From contig JAFBAJ010000803.1 of NCBI GenBank assembly GCA_019247865.1, positions 1 to 18,738 of the forward strand: a stretch of DNA of 18,738 nt, read 5' to 3'. The notes under the pieces are model-generated. The model did no database searches. It was not told where the DNA came from and saw only the letters and a program-made list of their open reading frames with translations. Positions 14,075 to 18,738 of this stretch are shown here, one piece after another. Position 1 is the first letter of the stretch, and each line of letters opens with the position of its first letter. A program made the position numbers and the translations under genes. Origin of the DNA: Acidobacteriota bacterium. GTDB lineage: Bacteria > Acidobacteriota > Blastocatellia > Pyrinomonadales > Pyrinomonadaceae.

Positions 14075-15412
14075 ATGTATCGCAAACAACTTTTCATCTC
14101 TCTGGTCGCCGCCGCCATGCTGCTGCTGAGCGCCGTTTCAGCCTCCGCGCAGCTCGATTCCATTCGCGGCAAGGTGGTGCTCAAGCAGGCGGACGGGACG
14201 ACCGTCCCTGTGGCGAACGCTGTGATAGATATTTATCGCACCGACTTGCCGGGCAAGCTGGAGAATATCAAGACCAATAAGAGAGGCGAATACTCTGCTT
14301 TGGGTCTCTCCATCATCGGCAAGTACGTGATGGCGGTCAGCGCGCCGGGCGCTTCGCCCAAAATCAGAAGCAATTTCAAGCCGGGTCAGGATGTCTCGCT
14401 CGACATCACGCTCGATCCGGGCGACGGCTCGCGTTACACGATGGAGCAGGCCAAAGCCTTTGCCGCGGGCGCTGATAAATCCTCTCCCGGCAGCGGCACA
14501 GGGCCGAGCGCCGAGGACGTCGCCAAGAACGAGGAGCTGAAGCGGAAGAACGCCGAGATCATCGAGGGCAATAAGAAGATCGAGAACATCAACGCTGTCT
14601 ACAACAACTCCTTCAAGAACGGCAACGCCGCGCTGATGGCTGCGAACACAGCCTCCGGCGCTCAGCGCATGGACGAGGCCGACGCCAAATACACGGAGGC
14701 CATTGCCAGATACGACGAGGCGCTGACCGCCGACCCGACCCATCCGGGCGCGCCCGCCCTGATGAGCAACAAAGCCTCGGCCCTCAAAGCGCGCGGCGTG
14801 GTTCGTTACAACGCGGCGTTCAAGCTCGAAGGCGACGCCAAGACCTCTGCCATCGAGACGGCCAAGAAGGATTTCCGCGACGCGGCCGATGCGGCGACCA
14901 AGTCCGTTCAGTTGATTAAGGCGCAGGAAGTCCCGGCCGATGCAGCCGAAGCGCAGAACTTCAAGGTCACCAAATTCAACGCCATCGAGATCCGCGCCGA
15001 CGCGATGCATCTCTTCGTGACCAAAGTGGACAAGTCCAAAGTGGAAGAGGGCGACGCAGCTTATAAGGACTACATCGCCGAGCTGACCGAGCCGGAGAAG
15101 AAGCTCAAAGCGCAGATGAACGAAGCCAAGATGTACTTCGACGCGGACGCGATGGAGAAGGCCGTCGTCGTCTACCAGCAGATTCTGGTCGAGCATCCGG
15201 ACAATACCGACGCGATGCTCTTCTCCGGGCTGGCGCTCTTCAACCTGCAAGACCCGAACAAGTTCCAGGAGGCCGCCAACTACCTGCAGAAATTTGTGGA
15301 CGGCGCTCCCGACACGCACCCGCTCAAAGCGGATGCGAAGGCCGTGCTTGAAGCCCTCAAGCAGCAGAACGTCAAGCCCCAGAAGGGCTCCGGCGGCAAG
15401 AAGCGCGGTTAA
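14075..15412 (+). CDS. Exported carboxypeptidase-regulatory-like/TPR protein
   Basis: A 445-residue protein with a clear Sec signal peptide (YRKQLFISLVAAAMLLLSAVSASA-Q, cleavage after residue 25). Residues about 27-115 form a carboxypeptidase regulatory-like (transthyretin-like) beta domain: IRGKVVLKQADGTTVPVANA, then NKRGEYSALGL. A Lys/Glu-rich helical linker (150-180) follows. Helical repeats come next: MDEADAKYTEAIARYDEALTADP (199-221) and MEKAVVVYQQILVEHPDN near the C-terminus both fit TPR consensus. The tail is basic (GSGGKKRG). Such proteins are abundant in Acidobacteriota and are thought to be periplasmic scaffolds; no enzyme motif is visible. A strong intrinsic terminator makes this the end of a transcription unit. 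Confidence 0.88.
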   Translation: MYRKQLFISLVAAAMLLLSAVSASAQLDSIRGKVVLKQADGTTVPVANAVIDIYRTDLPGKLENIKTNKRGEYSALGLSIIGKYVMAVSAPGASPKIRSNFKPGQDVSLDITLDPGDGSRYTMEQAKAFAAGADKSSPGSGTGPSAEDVAKNEELKRKNAEIIEGNKKIENINAVYNNSFKNGNAALMAANTASGAQRMDEADAKYTEAIARYDEALTADPTHPGAPALMSNKASALKARGVVRYNAAFKLEGDAKTSAIETAKKDFRDAADAATKSVQLIKAQEVPADAAEAQNFKVTKFNAIEIRADAMHLFVTKVDKSKVEEGDAAYKDYIAELTEPEKKLKAQMNEAKMYFDADAMEKAVVVYQQILVEHPDNTDAMLFSGLALFNLQDPNKFQEAANYLQKFVDGAPDTHPLKADAKAVLEALKQQNVKPQKGSGGKKRG

Positions 15413-15434
15413 TCAACCCGCCACTCAAAACCCG

Positions 15435-15480
15435 AAAGGCTGCGCGAGCACTCTCGCTTCTCGCGCAGCCTTTTTTTATT
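15435..15480 (+). terminator. Intrinsic terminator after the TPR gene
   Basis: Perfect 11-bp stem GGCTGCGCGAG / CTCGCGCAGCC with an 11-base loop, followed by TTTTTTTATT. Three A residues before the stem can pair with the first T residues. It lies 22 bases after the stop codon. Confidence 0.95.
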
Positions 15481-15559
15481 TTCTTACAATTATACGCTGC
15501 ACTGGAGCCTCAACTGGTATTAATGAGCCGTCTTCGGAATAAATGTCAGTGACCAAAAT

Positions 15560-18091
15560 ATGAAAGGTCTAAGGGTAATTCTTCCAATGTCAGCAAACAC
15601 CTCGGAAACTACAGCCAATTTCAATTCACCGACCATTTCCCTATTCCGTTTGAGCCGCCTGTTGTTGCTCCTGACGTTCATGCTGGCGGCGCAGCAAACA
15701 TTATTTGCGGCTCTCGGCGATCTGGACCAGACTTTTGGGACAGGCGGCAAAGTTTTAACCGGCATCGGCGCGGGCGCTGTCACCGGGCGCGGCATGGTGA
15801 TTCAACCGGATGGAAAAATCGTCGTGGCCGGGGCGACCAATCTGAATGCTCCGGCTTCCGATTTCCTCGTCACTCGCTACAACACAGACGGAACGCTCGA
15901 TACAACCTTCGACGGCGACGGCAAGGTGACGACCGATTTTAATAACAGGAGCGATGCGGCGTTTGCTGCCGCGATTCAGCCTGACGGCCGCATTGTGGTC
16001 GTCGGTGTGAGCGGAACTAACAGCACTGACAAGGACTTTGCGATTGCTCGTTATAATTCGGACGGCTCGCTCGATTCCTCCTTTGACGGCGACGGGCGCG
16101 TGGTGACCGATTTCGGGAATCTGAGCGATGAAGCCGCCGCGGTTGCGATTGCGACGACCGGGAAGATCGTCGTCGCCGGAACGACTTCGAGCCGCAACGG
16201 AGATTTTGCGGTCGCACGCTATCTGGCAAACGGCTCGCTCGATGCGGCTTTCGGTTCCGGCGGGCTGGTCACCATCGACGCATTTTGCAGCGGGAATTGC
16301 AGCAATAGTTTTGAGAGAGGCAACAGTGTGGCGATTTACCCGGACGGCAGAATTGTCGTCGCAGGCGATGCCAGAGGCGTCGGTTCCGCGCTGGTCAGAT
16401 TCGCAGCCGCCCGTTATCTCGATTCGGGCGCGCTCGATACCTCTTTCGGCTCATTTGGCAGAGCCAGTTTGAACATCAGCGGCTGTTGCGGCGATGGTTC
16501 GATGGCGACGGCGATGGCTTTGCAGCCGGACGGCAAAATCGTTGTCGTCGGCGGATATAAGGAATTTTCCAACCAGCAGTTGAGGGGCCTGGCCGTGAAT
16601 CGTTTCACCGCCAACGGTTCTTTCGACTCTACTTTCTTTGATTCCAACATCACGCTTAGCCCTGCGCCAGCTAATTACCAGCTTAATTCGGTTGCTCTCC
16701 AACCGGACGGTAAAATCGTCGCCGCCGGAAATTACGGCTCAGCCTTTCTGGTCGCGCGTTACATGACGAATGGACTCCGCGATCCTCTCTTCGGTAACAA
16801 TGGGATTGTGACCACCGAAATGGACCCGGCAGCAACCGGCGGCGGAGCGTTCGCAGTCGGGATTCAAGCGGACGGCAAAATCGTTGCCGCCGGACATCAA
16901 CAGAGCGCTCTCGGAGGAGAGATCGCGGTCGCACGGTATGCGGGTGCCGGCTGTGGTGCTGCCTTTACAAGCCCATTCGACCGCTCTTTCTCGCGCATCG
17001 GCGGCACTCTAACGCTGAGCATCACGTCGCCGTCGGGTTGCCCGTGGACGGTGGTTCCGGGAGCCGATTGGGTGACCGTCGTTTCCGGCAGTCCGGGCAA
17101 CGGAAACGGAACGGTGACGATCAGTGTTCCGCTTAACACCGCCATGCAGTCCCGTTCGACGACCCTGACCGTCGCCGGAAATATCATTAACATCACACAG
17201 GCGGCTGGGGTCGGAGTTCCGAGGCATGTGAAGTTTGATATTGACAACGACGGGCGCGCGGACATCAGCGTCGTCCGTATCAACAACGATGGCAATATCA
17301 TTTTTTATACGCTCAGCTCTGCGCAGGGATACCGGCCGGTCATCTTCAACGGCACACAAACTCAATCGCTGTCGGACTTTAAGCTTGCACCGGCTGATTA
17401 CGACGGCGACGGCACGACGAATTACGCGATCTGGAAATTTGACAGTCCGAGTGGGACCAGATTTATTACCAATGATGAATTCGGCACCAGGTTCACTCCG
17501 TTTGGTGAGGCAGGAGATGTGCCGCTTCCTTCGGATTGGGACGGCGACGGGCGCGATGATTTCGCTGTCTATCGCGGCGGCACAGTAAGTAGCCCGCAGA
17601 GCTATTTTTACTATCGCCCGTCAAGTATGCCCGGCACCAATTTTATTACAGTGCCCTTCGGAACGAGCGGCGACAAACCCGTGATGGGCGATTTTGACGG
17701 CGATGGGAAGACGGACGCGGCTGTCTTCCGCCCCTCAAACGGAGTCTGGTACGTCCTGCGCAGCTCGGACGGCGTGCTGAACGCCTTTCAGTTCGGGATC
17801 TCGACCGATAAGCTGGTTCCGGCCGATTACGACGGCGACGGTAAAACCGACCCGGCCGTTTATCGAGACGGCGCATGGTATCTACTGCAAAGTCGTGACG
17901 GTTTTAGCGGCGCTTCTTTCGGCAACCCGTCGGACACACCTGTTCCGGCCGATTATGACGGCGACGGGCGCGCAGACCTCGCAGTCTTCCGCAACGGAGT
18001 CTGGTACCTGCAACAATCAACCAACGGGTTTTCAGCCACTCAATGGGGCCTCGGCACAGACGCCCCGTTTGAAGCGGCCTATCTGCAATAG
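15560..18091 (+). CDS. Secreted delta-60 repeat/BACON/FG-GAP-like repeat protein
   Basis: An 843-residue exported protein in three blocks. A signal sequence (LFRLSRLLLLLTFMLAAQQTLFA, ending about 50) is preceded by a longer than usual N-terminus; the ATG at 15587 (after TAAGGG) may be the true start. Residues 53-465 hold seven delta-60 repeats of the form LDxxFG-x-GG...QPDGKIVVAG...ARY. Residues 466-549 are a BACON-like all-beta domain (SGCPWTVVPGADWVTVV, TTLTVAGNIINITQAAG). Residues 556-843 hold six FG-GAP/VCBS-like repeats, each with a calcium-loop motif such as DYDGDGKTD, then AVYR and a YL/WYLL strand. It looks like two beta-propellers joined by an adhesin-type domain. No sortase, PEP-CTERM or other C-terminal anchor is visible. 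Ligand unknown. Confidence 0.88.
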   Translation: MKGLRVILPMSANTSETTANFNSPTISLFRLSRLLLLLTFMLAAQQTLFAALGDLDQTFGTGGKVLTGIGAGAVTGRGMVIQPDGKIVVAGATNLNAPASDFLVTRYNTDGTLDTTFDGDGKVTTDFNNRSDAAFAAAIQPDGRIVVVGVSGTNSTDKDFAIARYNSDGSLDSSFDGDGRVVTDFGNLSDEAAAVAIATTGKIVVAGTTSSRNGDFAVARYLANGSLDAAFGSGGLVTIDAFCSGNCSNSFERGNSVAIYPDGRIVVAGDARGVGSALVRFAAARYLDSGALDTSFGSFGRASLNISGCCGDGSMATAMALQPDGKIVVVGGYKEFSNQQLRGLAVNRFTANGSFDSTFFDSNITLSPAPANYQLNSVALQPDGKIVAAGNYGSAFLVARYMTNGLRDPLFGNNGIVTTEMDPAATGGGAFAVGIQADGKIVAAGHQQSALGGEIAVARYAGAGCGAAFTSPFDRSFSRIGGTLTLSITSPSGCPWTVVPGADWVTVVSGSPGNGNGTVTISVPLNTAMQSRSTTLTVAGNIINITQAAGVGVPRHVKFDIDNDGRADISVVRINNDGNIIFYTLSSAQGYRPVIFNGTQTQSLSDFKLAPADYDGDGTTNYAIWKFDSPSGTRFITNDEFGTRFTPFGEAGDVPLPSDWDGDGRDDFAVYRGGTVSSPQSYFYYRPSSMPGTNFITVPFGTSGDKPVMGDFDGDGKTDAAVFRPSNGVWYVLRSSDGVLNAFQFGISTDKLVPADYDGDGKTDPAVYRDGAWYLLQSRDGFSGASFGNPSDTPVPADYDGDGRADLAVFRNGVWYLQQSTNGFSATQWGLGTDAPFEAAYLQ

Positions 18092-18103
18092 CTGCAAGAA
18101 ATA

Positions 18104-18179
18104 GCCTCGCGCAAAGACGCCAGGACGCAAAGGAAGGCAATCGAGCTTTTCTTTGCGTTTTTGCGCCTTTGCGCGAGAT
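18104..18179. repeat. Family 1 palindromic element, copy R6
   Basis: Arms CCTCGCGCAAAGACGCCAGG... and ...TTTTTGCGCCTTTGCGCGAG around a loop of about 17 bases. It lies 12 bases after the stop of the delta-60 gene. It shares the TCGCGC/GCGCGA ends and the right flank GATTCTTTC with R5. Confidence 0.9.
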
Positions 18180-18212
18180 TCTTTCTGTCAATCTGACCGG
18201 AAAAAATTCACC

Positions 18213-18241
18213 TTGACAGGCCGGATGATAAAAAGTAGTAT
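18213..18241 (+). promoter_or_regulatory. Predicted promoter of the pilB-like gene
   Basis: TTGACA (18213-18218), a 17-base spacer and TAGTAT (18236-18241). This is a near-consensus sigma-70 promoter and would start transcription near 18248, giving a leader of about 137 bases. Confidence 0.7.
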
Positions 18242-18250
18242 TCATTGTGC

Positions 18251-18269
18251 AACGGTGCTAAACACCGTT
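18251..18269 (+). promoter_or_regulatory. Hairpin at the 5' end of the pilB-like leader
   Basis: AACGGTG-CTAAA-CACCGTT, a perfect 7-bp stem with a 5-base loop, starting about three bases after the predicted transcription start. It may protect the mRNA end or be part of a larger leader fold. No known riboswitch consensus was recognised in 18270-18384. Confidence 0.5.
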
Positions 18270-18384
18270 TGCTAATTAGAAGCAGTCAGTACGGCTCGCC
18301 TCTTTTCGCGTGTCGTTTTCCGGCAGGACTTCAATTACCCCGCCCCTTTGCAGTGTTTCGCAACCATTGGAACTTCAATAAAAG

Positions 18385-18738
18385 ATGTCAGCCAAACTAG
18401 GCGAAATTCTCGTCCGCGAAAATCTCCTCAGTGCGCAGCAATTGCGCGATGCTCTCGACTACCAGCGCGAGCACGGCGGTCGTCTGGGCTTTAATCTGGT
18501 CAAGCTCGGACTGGTTTCCGACGACATGATTACGGCCGTTCTCTCCAGACAGTACGGCGTCCCTTCGGTCAACCTCGAACTCTTTGACATAGACGATTCC
18601 GTCATCCGCCTGATCCCTCACGAAGTCGCGCAGAAATATTCCGTCCTGCCGCTCTCACGCGTCGGGGCGACGCTCACTCTGGCGATGGTCGATCCGACCA
18701 ACGTCTTCGCGATGGACGACATTAAGTTCATGACCGGC
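18385..18738 (+). CDS. Type IV pilus assembly ATPase PilB/GspE family, N-terminal part
   Basis: The gene runs off the right edge; 118 residues are visible. They form the N-terminal MshEN/GspE-N domain: MSAKLGEILVRENLLSAQQL, LGFNLVKLGLVSDDMITAVL, then IPHEVAQKYSVLPLSRVG and LTLAMVDPTNVFAMDDIKF. This domain in PilB/MshE ATPases can bind cyclic di-GMP and controls pilus extension. The ATPase core is not visible, so PilB and the secretion ATPase GspE cannot be separated. A promoter and leader of its own (18213-18384) indicate the start of a new transcription unit, probably a pilus operon. Confidence 0.85.
   Translation, partial: MSAKLGEILVRENLLSAQQLRDALDYQREHGGRLGFNLVKLGLVSDDMITAVLSRQYGVPSVNLELFDIDDSVIRLIPHEVAQKYSVLPLSRVGATLTLAMVDPTNVFAMDDIKFMTG

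Noticed and set aside
14138..15319. 393-residue minus-strand open frame opposite the TPR gene
   Set aside because: The plus-strand gene has a ribosome binding site, signal peptide, TPR motifs and terminator; the antisense frame has none of these.
1152..18179. CRISPR array, insertion sequence or MITE
   Set aside because: The repeats are dispersed rather than regularly spaced, internally palindromic, with no cas or transposase gene and no target-site duplications seen by eye at R2, R3, R5 or R6.

Overview
The window reads as a GC-rich chromosomal segment of a Gram-negative environmental bacterium. Acidobacteriota, perhaps class Blastocatellia, is my best guess. It rests on the DUF1501/DUF1800 pair, the delta-60/FG-GAP secreted protein, the Tat and Sec exported proteins, a PilB-type pilus ATPase and the many short palindromic intergenic repeats. 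There is no rRNA, tRNA, CRISPR, transposase or phage gene, so the placement is an inference from gene content.

Layout, left to right. (1) 82-2424, minus strand: an acyl-CoA dehydrogenase followed by an APH-fold kinase. Together they look like a split form of the ACAD10/ACAD11 kinase-dehydrogenase, or of LvaA/LvaC of levulinate catabolism, and so suggest breakdown of 4-hydroxy fatty acids. (2) 2513-7118, minus: a DUF1800 protein, a class C beta-lactamase-like serine hydrolase and a Tat-exported DUF1501 protein. (3) 7295-9804, minus: a zinc-ribbon membrane protein, an M28 metallopeptidase with a fibronectin III tail and a GerMN-domain protein, the last two exported. (4) 9954-12370, minus: an ECF sigma factor and its membrane anti-sigma factor. 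(5) 12572-13950, plus: queE and queC, overlapping by one base, for 7-deazaguanine (queuosine precursor) synthesis, divergent from the sigma factor. (6) 14075-15412, plus: an exported carboxypeptidase-regulatory-like/TPR protein with a strong intrinsic terminator. (7) 15560-18091, plus: a large secreted delta-60/BACON/FG-GAP protein. (8) 18385 to the right edge, plus: the N-terminal part of a PilB/GspE-type ATPase behind a well-formed promoter and leader hairpin.

The most unusual content is a set of short palindromic elements whose arms are built from short tandem units. One family (unit CGCAAAGN, period 8) occurs five times in full and once as a single arm. A second family (unit CACAGAGNN, period 9) occurs once. 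A third, AT-rich one (unit TCAAATC, period 7) lies just before queE. All seven family 1 and 2 elements lie within about 13 bases downstream of, or overlapping, a stop codon. The family 1 arms show a compensatory A-T to G-C change. One copy is read through in frame and encodes residues 4-38 of the serine hydrolase, where it appears to supply the whole signal peptide.
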